From contig MNYZ01000104.1 in the NCBI GenBank assembly GCA_001873365.1, positions 1 through 36,264 of the forward strand: a stretch of 36,264 nucleotides of DNA. The letters are read 5' to 3'. Source of the stretch: Oscillatoriales cyanobacterium CG2_30_40_61 (GTDB taxonomy: Bacteria > Cyanobacteriota > Cyanobacteriia > Cyanobacteriales > Microcoleaceae). Position numbers and translations under genes: made by a program. Of this stretch, positions 7,547 to 17,152 are shown in pieces (the stretch's first letter is position 1; every line of letters starts with the position of its first letter). The notes beneath the pieces were generated by a model. That model was not told the origin of the DNA. It was given only the letters and a program-made list of their open reading frames with translations, and ran no database searches.

Positions 7547-7780
7547 AGCTTTATCTTCAATGATCTTATTTTCAGCCTGAAGCTGAGATTCTGATTCGTT
7601 AATACTCAAAGCAACTATCCTCAATTTTAACATAAAATTCATAAGAAGAAAAGCGGAAATATTGTCATAAATCCGCTTTCCTCTTTTCTATTATAGTCGA
7701 ATTTTCAAGAAATTTCGACCTGGATTAACAATATTCTTATTTAACCTTCCCCGATAAAATGTGGGTTCTATTGCTAATCC

Positions 7781-8215
7781 CTAACCCAAGGTTATTTTCA
7801 CGACTTTATTTTTTTCTTCCTCCGCTTTCGGTAAGGTTAGGCTCAGAATTCCATCTTTATAGTCTGCCTGAACTTGGGTATTTTGAATCCGAGTCGGAAG
7901 AGGAATTATCCGGCGGAATTTTCCATAACGGAATTCACTGCGACTGATGCCTTTTTCTTCCGTCTGGTTGGTTGATTTGCGTTCTCCCGTAATCGCCACC
8001 CCATCAAGACTAACTTGGACATCCAAATCCTCTGGATTCATCCCAGGAACTTCTAGTTTTAGGATAATCGCTTCCGGGGTTTCTTCGAGTTCAGCCGGAG
8101 GAAAGAGGGACATCCCGGCTTTTTCCGAAGGCAGGGCCAAACTATCAAACAGACGGTTCATTTCTCGTTGTAGAGAATCAATTTCTTGGAAGGGTTGCCA
8201 GCGTACTAACTGCAT
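7781..8215 (-). CDS. Hsp20 / alpha-crystallin small heat-shock protein
   Basis: A 144-residue small heat-shock protein. It starts MQLVRWQPFQEIDSLQREM, the usual N-terminal arm, then the alpha-crystallin domain with LKLEVPGMNPEDLDVQV, GERK and the YKDGILSLTLPK strand, and a short C-terminal tail. These proteins hold unfolding clients as oligomers until ATP-dependent chaperones act; cyanobacterial HspA also associates with thylakoids. GGAGG lies 8 nt before the chosen ATG; the in-frame ATG 21 bp upstream overlaps that site and is unlikely. A hairpin abutting the ribosome binding site may regulate translation. It is in the same orientation as the HtrA gene 139 bp downstream but probably transcribed separately. 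Confidence 0.93.
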   Translation of the reverse strand: MQLVRWQPFQEIDSLQREMNRLFDSLALPSEKAGMSLFPPAELEETPEAIILKLEVPGMNPEDLDVQVSLDGVAITGERKSTNQTEEKGISRSEFRYGKFRRIIPLPTRIQNTQVQADYKDGILSLTLPKAEEEKNKVVKITLG

Positions 8216-8223
8216 AATCGTTA

Positions 8224-8252
8224 CCTCCATTGACAAATTATTTGATACAATG
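8224..8252 (-). promoter_or_regulatory. Leader hairpin next to the hsp20 ribosome binding site
   Basis: On the minus strand CATTG (8252-8248) can pair with CAATG (8232-8228), with an inner CAAA/TTTG stem and a three-base loop. The last G of the outer stem is the first base of the GGAGG site (8228-8224). Cyanobacterial hsp17 leaders are known RNA thermometers. Whether this weak stem does the same is inference. Confidence 0.35.
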
Positions 8253-8560
8253 TTGACATAGGCTCGACTACAGCCTTGATGATTCTAAGGATAGTAAATC
8301 GGCCGCCGGAATGAATTCGGTTTTAACGAATAAAAAACGGGAAATAGCCGTACTTAAGATAAAGATTAGAAACCCAGGACGGGTAATCAGTAGCAGGCGG
8401 GATACAGTGGTGTATTTTTTTCTGTGTATAGTCTGGGGAATTTAATCTATAAACCTCAAGTATCTGTTCTTTGTGAATGAGTACGTTATTTAAGTTTTAA
8501 TACTTCCCAAGGTTAGAACTTGTTTTAAATTTTATAAAGATTATTCGTGAATTAATCCTA
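8253..8560. other. Divergent intergenic region between hsp20 and the ClC gene
   Basis: Promoters for both genes should lie here. I see no convincing -35/-10 pair, CIRCE element (TTAGCACTC-N9-GAGTGCTAA) or additional gene. Confidence 0.4.
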
Positions 8561-10423
8561 ATGACAACCACTCTGCCCAATAATCAGGGCATTCTGCCAC
8601 AGCAACCTGAACTTATCTCTGTTTCTGACCGCCTAACCAGCTTATTAAACCGTTTACAACCTCCCCCGCAAATATTAATTTTAATCTTTGCAATTTTAAT
8701 TGGCGGGGGGACAGGATTAGTTATGGTAATGTTTCACGGATTAGTGGAACTATTACAACGGTTAACCCTAGAAGATTTTATGGGCTTAACTATGCCCTTT
8801 GGTCTGTGGACATTAGCATTAATTCCACCGATGGGCGGTCTAATTGTCGGGTTAATTCGCTATCGTTATCAGGAATTTTTTGGCGAGGGGATTTCTTCTT
8901 TAATTAATACTCAAAGAATCCAAATTATTTCTCCCTTCCGACCCTTTATTAAACTGTTAGCCGCTGCTATTTCTTTAGGTACGGGTGCTTCTTTGGGTCC
9001 CGAGGGGCCGAGTGTGGAAATTGGGGCAAATTTAGGAGCAATTTTAGGTCAAAATTTTCAAGTTTCTAAAGAGCGCTATCGACTATTATTAGGCGCCGGA
9101 GCCGCCGCCGGATTAGCTGCTGGATTTAATGCTCCCATTGCTGGAGTTTTCTTTGCTTTGGAAGTAATTTTAGGCTCAAGTTTTGCGGCTTCGGGGGTGG
9201 GTTTAGTCCTCTTATCATCGGTGGTTTCTTCTGTAGTTGCTCGAATTGTTTTTGGTGACCATCCCGCCTTTTCTCCCCCGGTTTATGAGGTTCGTAGCAA
9301 TTGGGAATTATTACTTTATTTAGGATTAGGTTGTTTAGCCAGTTTTGTTTCCTTAGCTTATACCCAAGCGATTAAATTTTCTCAACGTTGTTTTCGCGGA
9401 GAAGTTCCGGCTTTCCAATGTTTAACTAAAATTCCCCGCATTTTACATCCGATGTTGGGAGGTTTATTTGTCGGAATTGTAGCCATTCAATTTCCCCATA
9501 TTCTCGGCCCTGGTTATGGCACAATTCAAGCCCTATTACAAGAGGGGCAATTTTCTTTAGATTTATTAATGATTTTATTAGTCCTTAAAATTATTGCTAC
9601 TTCTATTAGTTTGGGCAGTGGATTAGTCGGGGGAATTTTTGCTCCGGCGATGTTTATTGGGGCGACATTAGGAGCAACCTATGGGCAAGCTTTAGCGGGA
9701 TTATTACATCCCTTTCTAACTGATATTGCTCCCCCGGCTGCCTATGCCATGGTAGGAATGGCGGCGGTATTAGCATCGAGTGTGCGAGCGCCATTAACCG
9801 CAATTTTATTATTATTTGAAATGACTCAAAATTATCTAATTATTCTACCGTTAATGGCGGCGGTGGGGGTGAGTGTTTTAATTGTGGATTTGGTGCAATC
9901 TAATCAATCGACTTCGGGATTAAATTTACAACAAATGGGGGTTTATTTAGAACGACCCAATGAGTTAGAAATCTTACAAACTATTAGAATTTCTGAGGTG
10001 ATGGGTCAATCCTATTTAAGCCTTCCCTATTCTATGCCAATTTTAGAGGCAGGTGCGGTCATGGTACAACTGAATTGTCATACGGCTTTAATCTTAGATG
10101 AAACTTCTCAATTAGCTGGATTAATCACGGTTACAGATATCCGTCGTTCAATTTTTCAAGCCACAAACCCCGATTCTTCCTTAGCATTAGGAAAGCAAAT
10201 ATTAAAGGAAATTTGTACAACAGAAATCCTCTGTGCCTATGAAGATGAACCCGTTCAGGTCGCCTTAGAACGGATGGCCGCAAGAGATTTACCCCAGTTA
10301 CCCGTTGTTACCCGGGAACACCCGCGTCAAGTTGTTGGGATTATTGAAAAAGAACATATTGCTTTAGCTTGTAATATTGCCGTTACCAAAGATGCTTTAC
10401 AACCATATTTACGCAACCCGTAG
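8561..10423 (+). CDS. ClC-family chloride channel/transporter with two CBS domains
   Basis: A 620-residue protein. Residues 35-445 hold the many hydrophobic helices of a ClC domain with the conserved LGPEGPSVEIG (glutamate gate at E148) and GLVGGIFAPAMFIGA filter motifs. The first filter motif GSGIP is not recognisable; the corresponding loop appears to read GEGISSLIN. Two CBS domains fill about residues 475-605, where adenosine nucleotides usually bind to gate the pore. The protein moves chloride or another anion across a membrane, either as a channel or as an H+-coupled exchanger; the gating glutamate favours exchange but does not prove it. There is no clear ribosome binding site. It is convergent with serS, separated by a structured repeat. 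Confidence 0.93.
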   Translation: MTTTLPNNQGILPQQPELISVSDRLTSLLNRLQPPPQILILIFAILIGGGTGLVMVMFHGLVELLQRLTLEDFMGLTMPFGLWTLALIPPMGGLIVGLIRYRYQEFFGEGISSLINTQRIQIISPFRPFIKLLAAAISLGTGASLGPEGPSVEIGANLGAILGQNFQVSKERYRLLLGAGAAAGLAAGFNAPIAGVFFALEVILGSSFAASGVGLVLLSSVVSSVVARIVFGDHPAFSPPVYEVRSNWELLLYLGLGCLASFVSLAYTQAIKFSQRCFRGEVPAFQCLTKIPRILHPMLGGLFVGIVAIQFPHILGPGYGTIQALLQEGQFSLDLLMILLVLKIIATSISLGSGLVGGIFAPAMFIGATLGATYGQALAGLLHPFLTDIAPPAAYAMVGMAAVLASSVRAPLTAILLLFEMTQNYLIILPLMAAVGVSVLIVDLVQSNQSTSGLNLQQMGVYLERPNELEILQTIRISEVMGQSYLSLPYSMPILEAGAVMVQLNCHTALILDETSQLAGLITVTDIRRSIFQATNPDSSLALGKQILKEICTTEILCAYEDEPVQVALERMAARDLPQLPVVTREHPRQVVGIIEKEHIALACNIAVTKDALQPYLRNP

Positions 10424-10428
10424 TCAAC

Positions 10429-10477
10429 TCGTAGTAACCCCTTCAGGGGTTAGAGAGCCCGGTCGGGCTCACTACGA
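10429..10477. repeat. Three-stem palindromic element between convergent genes
   Basis: An outer stem TCGTAGT / ACTACGA (10429-10435, 10471-10477) encloses two tight hairpins: AACCCC-ttca-GGGGTT at 10436-10451 and GAGCCCG-gt-CGGGCTC at 10455-10470. It fills the gap between the ClC and serS stops and may serve as a two-way terminator or be a mobile repeat. Confidence 0.8.
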
Positions 10478-10478
10478 A

Positions 10479-11795
<1,317 letters not shown>

Positions 11796-11865
11796 TCATC
11801 TTTATAGTTTACTACATTTAGGGAACATCAAACAAAAGGAAACCGAAAAGTTATAGATTGAAAAA

Positions 11866-13230
11866 CTATCTCCACCCCTCCCAAGGACTAACTTCAAGTA
11901 TTCCAGAGGGAGATAATACCACTTGAAATTGAGCCACATATTCAGACTGAGATTGAGTATCAGGTTGAAAAATAGGGGCAGTTTTTTGCATCTCCTCAAC
12001 TGCGGCTGAGTTAAAAGGTTGATAAGCAATAATTTTTCCCTGTTCGTTTAAAGTAACTTGATAAATTAATGAATCTTTAATCATCAAATTCGATTGCCAA
12101 CGTTGATCAATTATAGCATAAAGTTGTTGATTTAAACGTTGAATTAATTCGGATTTTGTGATGATTACGGGTGCTTTTTTAATTCGAGTTTGGGAAGCAG
12201 CGTAAATCGGGTTTTCCGTGGTCTTCATTGACCAAAATTTAATGGTTTCATCTCCGCTTGCACTTGCTAAAACCGTACCTTTAGGATTAAATACCAATGA
12301 CCACACTGGATTTTTATGCTCCGATAAATTGTTTAATAATTCTCCCGTATTAGGATTCCATAAATTAATTTTTTTATCATAACTCCCACTAGCTAAAATA
12401 TCCCCTTTGGGATTAAAAACAACAGACAAAACAGCGGCGGAATGATGATTTAATGTGTGTAAAACCTTCCCAGTTTTAAACTGCCATAATTTCACGGTAT
12501 GGTCTGCACTTCCACTCGCTAACATCTTACCATCGGGACTAAAAGCTAGGGATTGAACCGCCCCAGAATGCTGCATTAAAATATAGTTTCCCTCGTCAAT
12601 CAAAGACCAAATTGTAATATTGCCATTTTCGCTTCCTGCTGCTAATATATTACTATCGAGACTAAAAGCAAGAGATTTTACCCAATCTTGATTTGCTAGA
12701 GTTTTAATCAGTTTACCATTAGACAAATTCCACAGACAAATTGTTTTATCTATGCCCCCAGATGCTAGGAATTTTCCATCGGGACTAATAGCAATAGTTT
12801 TAATATCATCAGTATGACCTTTAAGGGTATGAATAAGTTCACCTGTTTTCAGATTCCAGAGTTTAATTTCATTATCCCAACTCGCACTAATAACTAAATT
12901 GCTATCAGGACTAATGGCTAAAGATTCAATTGCATCAACGTGAGCAGTTAAGGTTTTTTGTAATTGACCTGTTTTGGTATCCCAAATTTTCATGAAACCC
13001 CCATAACCTCCACTAACTAATGTTTTACCATCGGGAGTAATTGCGATCGCATAAATCCATCCTGAATCATCTCTTAAAGTTTGCATAGAGGTCAAAGATA
13101 AACTAGATTTAAGACGCGGTAATGTGGCGTTTAATCCTGATATTTTTTTGGTCAAAGCAACTCCTGTAACCATTACAGTTGTCACCAATAAAATTGTTGA
13201 AATTTTCCAATTAATTTGTTGAACAAACAT
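11866..13230 (-). CDS. Membrane-anchored WD40 repeat protein
   Basis: A 454-residue protein. A single N-terminal hydrophobic helix (about residues 8-27) is followed by seven WD40 repeats (about 50-340), enough for one closed beta-propeller, each ending with a WD/LW-type dipeptide. A C-terminal domain of about 110 residues (TRIKKAPVIITKSELIQRL onward) is not recognised. The propeller is probably extracytoplasmic or lumenal and serves protein binding. The start is the ATG at 13230, preceded by GGAG at 9 nt; a GTG five codons upstream is part of that ribosome binding site. The 5' end adjoins a block of repeats; the ferric-reductase-like gene upstream runs in the same direction. Confidence 0.88.
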   Translation of the reverse strand: MFVQQINWKISTILLVTTVMVTGVALTKKISGLNATLPRLKSSLSLTSMQTLRDDSGWIYAIAITPDGKTLVSGGYGGFMKIWDTKTGQLQKTLTAHVDAIESLAISPDSNLVISASWDNEIKLWNLKTGELIHTLKGHTDDIKTIAISPDGKFLASGGIDKTICLWNLSNGKLIKTLANQDWVKSLAFSLDSNILAAGSENGNITIWSLIDEGNYILMQHSGAVQSLAFSPDGKMLASGSADHTVKLWQFKTGKVLHTLNHHSAAVLSVVFNPKGDILASGSYDKKINLWNPNTGELLNNLSEHKNPVWSLVFNPKGTVLASASGDETIKFWSMKTTENPIYAASQTRIKKAPVIITKSELIQRLNQQLYAIIDQRWQSNLMIKDSLIYQVTLNEQGKIIAYQPFNSAAVEEMQKTAPIFQPDTQSQSEYVAQFQVVLSPSGILEVSPWEGWR

Positions 13231-13254
13231 TTGATTTAACTCCACTAATAATAA

Positions 13255-13435
13255 AAAACCGGGTTTCTAATCGTTTTCTCTGGATAGAAGATTTTTGTAT
13301 AAACCCGGTTTTTGAGATTTCTAATCGTTTTCTCTGGATAGAAATCCAGATTTTTGTATAAACCCGGTTTTTGAGATTTCTAATCGTTTTCTCTGGATAG
13401 AAATCCAGATTTTTGTAGAAACCCGGTTTTTGAGG
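13255..13435. repeat. Tandem repeat block of about 62-bp units
   Basis: About three head-to-tail units contain AAACCCGGTTTTTGA, then GATTTCTAATCGTTTTCTC, TGGATAGAAATCCAG and TTTTTGTATA. GGATAGAAATCC is an internal inverted repeat. The AAACCCGGTTT core is related to the AGAAACCSGGTTTCT family elsewhere in the window. The block lies between two minus-strand genes and forms the 3' end of the upstream one. Confidence 0.85.
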
Positions 13436-13943
13436 TTTGCTGAATAATCCATTTACGATAGAGAAATAAAACAATAACAATTAACATTGCCATCATTCCA
13501 ATTGGAGTTAAATATGTCCAATGATCAGCCATAATTGCCCAAATATGCCAAGTCAATAAAAACATCGCTAAATAGGTTAACTGTTGTAATTTCTTCCAAT
13601 TTTTCTTGAGTTTTTTCATACTCCAATTATTAGAAGTAATTGCCAACAAAGTAAAAATAGTCAACGTTGAAACCCCTTGAAAATAAAACCAATAGGTTTT
13701 AATATCCAACAAATCAAAATTTCTTTGTTTAAAATAAATATAAGCATGACCGACCGCCAAACAAAAGGATAAAAGACCAATCCAACGCCGATATTTCAAC
13801 AACCATTTAGGAATCCCGCTTTTTGTTGTCGCTGGAAAAACAATTCTTAACGTGGTCGGAAGTAACGTTAAAATATAAGCTACAACGGCTAAAAATCCTA
13901 AGAAAGCCGCCAAGGAAACCGGATTAAATTCAAGTAGTTGCAT
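13380..13943 (-). CDS. Ferric-reductase-like transmembrane (haem b) protein
   Basis: A 187-residue integral membrane protein with about five or six helices, resembling the ferric reductase-like/YedZ (MsrQ) domain. Histidines inside helices (His66 in CLAVGHAYIY, His133 in LTWHIWAI, and His141) are candidate haem ligands. The last 18 or so residues (from about 170) are encoded by the repeat block and contain the repeat-derived KTGF motif, so the ancestral stop has probably been replaced. It is divergently oriented from a two-component system 145 bp away. An electron-transfer role in the membrane is likely; no MsrP-type partner is in the window. Confidence 0.75.
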   Translation of the reverse strand: MQLLEFNPVSLAAFLGFLAVVAYILTLLPTTLRIVFPATTKSGIPKWLLKYRRWIGLLSFCLAVGHAYIYFKQRNFDLLDIKTYWFYFQGVSTLTIFTLLAITSNNWSMKKLKKNWKKLQQLTYLAMFLLTWHIWAIMADHWTYLTPIGMMAMLIVIVLFLYRKWIIQQTSKTGFLQKSGFLSREND

Positions 13944-14088
13944 GGCTTAATTCCCTAATCCTTGATATTTCTATTAACCCAAGCTATGATTACGGTTTTC
14001 CGCTTCCCTAGATTACAAATTTGTAATATTATAGAACCATTAATCAAACTATTATTAAGTAAACTCTGATCAAATTCTCATTAAAATT

Positions 14089-14772
14089 ATGAATGTTTTG
14101 TTGATTGAAGATCAACCCAAAATCGCCAACTTTGTACAAATGGGTCTGAAAGAACAGGGATTTGTTGTCAACTATTACGACAACGGCAATGATGGGTATT
14201 TACAAGCGATGAACAACGACTATGATGTGATTGTTCTCGATATTATGATTCCCGGAAAAGATGGATTAGCTATTCTCAAAAGTCTTCGCAAAGCCGGACG
14301 CAATATTCCTGTTATTCTGCTGACCGCCCGCAATGAATTAGAAGACCGACTCGAAGGACTTAATTTAGGTGCAGATGACTATATTTCCAAGCCTTTTTTT
14401 GTCGAAGAATTAATCGCTCGCATCCATGCTGTTGTCCGTCGGAATATCGGTGAACGCCAAAATATTATTGCTTATGGGCCGCTAAAATTAGATAGAATCA
14501 CTCGAGAAGTTACCTGTAATCAACAAATTGTTGAACTCACAACCAGGGAATTTAACCTATTAGAATATTTGATGCGAGCGCCCGGACGAGTATTAACCCG
14601 CACCCAAATATTAGAACACATTTGGGGTTATGATTTTAACCCGAATACAAATGTTGTAGATGTCTGTATTCAACGGATTAGAAAAAAAATTGATGGTATC
14701 GGTGGAAATGATTGTATTGAAAGTGTGCGCGGTGTCGGTTATCGCTTTCGTAAACCGGAGTCAAAATCATGA
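14089..14772 (+). CDS. OmpR-family response regulator
   Basis: A 227-residue two-component regulator. The receiver domain (1-118) has the acidic pocket E7-D8, phospho-acceptor Asp51 (VLDIMIPGKDG) and Lys101 (ISKPFF). A winged-helix DNA-binding domain (about 127-223) contains LTTREFNLLEYLMRAPGRVL and the RGVGYRF ending. The stop overlaps the start of the sensor kinase gene by 4 bp, so they form one operon. Similarity in layout to CopR/CusR and cyanobacterial RppA/NrsR suggests metal or redox sensing. The nearest candidate target is the divergent ferric-reductase-like gene. Confidence 0.92.
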   Translation: MNVLLIEDQPKIANFVQMGLKEQGFVVNYYDNGNDGYLQAMNNDYDVIVLDIMIPGKDGLAILKSLRKAGRNIPVILLTARNELEDRLEGLNLGADDYISKPFFVEELIARIHAVVRRNIGERQNIIAYGPLKLDRITREVTCNQQIVELTTREFNLLEYLMRAPGRVLTRTQILEHIWGYDFNPNTNVVDVCIQRIRKKIDGIGGNDCIESVRGVGYRFRKPESKS

Positions 14773-16283
14773 AACGCCACTCTTTTCGAGTCCGTATTGC
14801 TCTATTATCAGCAACCCTGACCGGGGCTTCTTTAATCGCTTTTAGTTTAGTATTTTGGGGTCTAATTTATCATGCTTATTTAGGTCGTTTAGACGCAGAA
14901 ATCAAAAACAAATTATTAGAAACCGACCATATAGAAGAGCAACCCTCATTACAAGTTTATGAAACTCAATTAACCCGTGATTTTAAGAATACCCCAATCA
15001 AAATTTTGGTACTTGATAGAGACGGTTATACCCGATATCAGTCAATTAATGGGTCAGACCTCAATCTCCAGATTTCTGATTTTCTCCCCTTCTTCTTACC
15101 TCCTGGCTATGATTTAGATATTCCCGATCAGAGGGACTTTCCCCATGATTTAGATATTCCCCATCAGCCAGATTTTTCGCGGGATTTAGGTGTTCCCCAT
15201 CAGCCCAATTTTCCCCATGATTTAGATATCTCTCGTCCCCCCCGCCACCGTTTTCCTCCTCAACTCAAAATCATCACCCGACGCTCTCCTACGGGACTGT
15301 GGCGCGTTGGTTTAGTCACCTTTCCCCATCAAAAAGTGGCGATCGCAGTCAATTTAAGTATTATTGATCAAGAAATGGTATCGGTTCGCAATGGTTTTTT
15401 AGTATCGATTCCGATTCTATTATTACTGATTGCTGGGGGTTCTTGGGCATTATCTGGTAGTGCATTACGTCCGATTCAACAATTAACAAAAACTATCCAA
15501 AAAGTCAAAGTTCAAGGACTAGATCAGCGTGTTCCTATCAGTACAACGGATAGGGAATTTGTAGAATTAATTCAAGTATTTAATCAAATGTTAGAACGTT
15601 TAGAACGTAGTTTCAAGCAAGCATCTCGCTTCAGTGGCGACGCCGCCCATGAACTCAAAACTCCCTTAGCAATTCTCCAAGGAGAACTAGAACAAATGTT
15701 ACAAAAAGCTGAAACAGAATCATCCACACAACAAGCTTTAAGTCATCTATTAGATGAAGTTAGACGTTTAGGAGGAACCACCCGAAAACTATTATTATTA
15801 TCCTTAGCAGATGCCGGACAAATGCGGATATATCAAACCCAGGTTAATTTATATCCTGTGTTATTAGACATGATGGAAGATATAGAATTGTTAGACCCGG
15901 ATTTAACTATTAAAACTGAAATTAATCCTGAATTAATTGTCTTAGGAGATCAGGATTTATTAACCCAGGTTATCCAAAATTTAATTAGTAATGCCATAAA
16001 ATATAATCTTCCTGAAGGTTGGATCAAAATCAAAAGCTATCATCGAGGAAAAAAGGTGATAATTAATGTTAGTAATGCCTCTAAAGATATTCCTCTCAAA
16101 GATCGAGATCATCTATTTGATCGCTTTTATCGCGGCGATCCGGCTCGAACTCACCAAATAGAAGGAATCGGATTAGGATTAAGTTTAGCACGGGAAATCG
16201 CCCACGCCCATCAAGGAGATTTGACCTTAGATCCCCCTCAATTGGGTGAAACCGCTTTCACCTTTACCCTTCCTAAAGCTTGA
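14769..16283 (+). CDS. Sensor histidine kinase, heavy-metal type, with repeated His-containing sensor loop
   Basis: A 504-residue membrane kinase. It has an N-terminal membrane helix (about 8-35), a periplasmic domain (about 36-205), a second membrane helix (about 212-232), HAMP, dimerisation domain with phospho-acceptor His294 (GDAAHELKTPLA), and an ATPase domain with the N box NLISNAIKYN and the G2 box IGLGLSLA. The usual G1 motif DxGxG is replaced by NASKDIP; related metal-sensor kinases also have N in place of D here. The sensor domain contains a 12-residue repeat (about residues 115-155) rich in Asp, Pro and His. The system probably senses a metal, with residues of the repeat as possible ligands. 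Forms an operon with the regulator upstream. Confidence 0.9.
   Translation: MKRHSFRVRIALLSATLTGASLIAFSLVFWGLIYHAYLGRLDAEIKNKLLETDHIEEQPSLQVYETQLTRDFKNTPIKILVLDRDGYTRYQSINGSDLNLQISDFLPFFLPPGYDLDIPDQRDFPHDLDIPHQPDFSRDLGVPHQPNFPHDLDISRPPRHRFPPQLKIITRRSPTGLWRVGLVTFPHQKVAIAVNLSIIDQEMVSVRNGFLVSIPILLLLIAGGSWALSGSALRPIQQLTKTIQKVKVQGLDQRVPISTTDREFVELIQVFNQMLERLERSFKQASRFSGDAAHELKTPLAILQGELEQMLQKAETESSTQQALSHLLDEVRRLGGTTRKLLLLSLADAGQMRIYQTQVNLYPVLLDMMEDIELLDPDLTIKTEINPELIVLGDQDLLTQVIQNLISNAIKYNLPEGWIKIKSYHRGKKVIINVSNASKDIPLKDRDHLFDRFYRGDPARTHQIEGIGLGLSLAREIAHAHQGDLTLDPPQLGETAFTFTLPKA
15111..15218 (+). repeat. 36-bp tandem repeat in the sensor kinase gene
   Basis: Three full 36-bp units (15111, 15147, 15183) each encode 12 residues on the pattern DLDIPHQPDFPH, followed by a diverged partial unit ending in RPPRHRFPPQ. 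All lie in the predicted periplasmic loop. Confidence 0.9.
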
Positions 16284-16409
16284 GATTAATTATAATATTG
16301 AATTGTGGGTTTAGTGAAATCTCGGACGAGTCTTATAGATATTTGCAAACCCGCCCCTACAAAAATTATGCCATTATTATCTTATAGTCAAAAATTGTAA
16401 TTATTTTTT

Positions 16410-16892
16410 ATGAATCAAAACCTAGAAACTATTAACCCATCTCGCCTAACATCAACCCCCTGGGAAATTAAACTCCTTTATGATGGTGAATGTCCCCTAT
16501 GTTTGCGAGAGGTGAATTTTTTGCAGAAACGGGACGCCGGAAGGGAATTAATTGCTTTTGTTGATATTAGCGATCTAAATTATAACCCTGAAGATCATGG
16601 CAATATCTCCTTTGAAGCCGCCATGGGACGAATTCACGCCTTACTCCCCGATGGGACAATTCTGCAAAATGTAGAGGTGTTTTATCGAGTTTACCAAGTG
16701 CTCGGACTCGGTTGGATTTATGCACCCACTCGCTGGCCCTTAATCGGGCCAATCATCAACGCAGTCTATGAAATTTGGGCCGATTGGCGCTTGGCCCTAA
16801 CCGGACGTCCCAATTTAGCCACCTTAATTCAACAGCGTCAGCAATCTTTAACCGCCCAAACCTCCACAGAATGCCGTTGTCAGCCTGAATGA
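16410..16892 (+). CDS. DCC-family thiol-disulfide oxidoreductase-like protein (DUF393)
   Basis: A 160-residue protein of the DCC family, named for its Asp-x-x-Cys-x-x-Cys signature, seen here as DGECPLC (Asp25, Cys28, Cys31). The fold is thioredoxin-like and a thiol-disulfide exchange role is assumed for the family; direct evidence is scarce. The motif and the later GLGWIYAPTRWPLIGPIINAVYEIWA region match typical members. It ends with a Cys-containing tail (TECRCQPE). It follows the sensor kinase by 126 bp in the same direction and may or may not be cotranscribed. A hairpin terminator follows at 16983. Confidence 0.9.
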   Translation: MNQNLETINPSRLTSTPWEIKLLYDGECPLCLREVNFLQKRDAGRELIAFVDISDLNYNPEDHGNISFEAAMGRIHALLPDGTILQNVEVFYRVYQVLGLGWIYAPTRWPLIGPIINAVYEIWADWRLALTGRPNLATLIQQRQQSLTAQTSTECRCQPE

Positions 16893-16982
16893 TCAAAAAA
16901 ATAAGGGGTTTTAGCAATAGGGGGTGACACCCATCATTTTATGTGTTATAGTTCAATTATTAAGTAGATGCACCCTGAATTT

Positions 16983-17016
16983 ATCTCCCGCAGTATGAAC
17001 TGATAGGGAGATTTTT
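16983..17016 (+). terminator. Hairpin terminator after the DCC gene
   Basis: A stem ATCTCCC (16983-16989) / GGGAGAT (17006-17012) is followed by a run of T. It lies about 90 bp past the DCC stop codon. Confidence 0.65.
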
Positions 17017-17021
17017 ATTTA

Positions 17022-17069
17022 GCTTCTTCCGCAAGAAGCCCCACGTCTGACCCGATAGGGCAGCGTGGG
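17022..17069. repeat. Pair of hairpins upstream of tnpB, possible IS200/IS605-type end
   Basis: GCTTCTT-ccgc-AAGAAGC (17022-17039) is followed by a long hairpin with outer stem CCCACG/CGTGGG (17040-17045, 17064-17069) and inner CTGaCCC-gata-GGGCAG. Subterminal imperfect hairpins of this sort mark ends of IS200/IS605 elements. It may be the left end of the tnpB element or the remnant of another copy. Confidence 0.5.
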
Positions 17070-17152
17070 ATGAATTGCGGTCAGGGTTTGTATACAGTTA
17101 CAAACGATTCTTGTGCTATACTTCTTTTATAGCAGATTTATTTCACTCTAAG

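Noticed and set aside
13211-13480. 89-codon minus-strand frame across repeats
   Set aside because: It is almost entirely the 62-bp repeat unit translated in tandem, overlapping two better genes.
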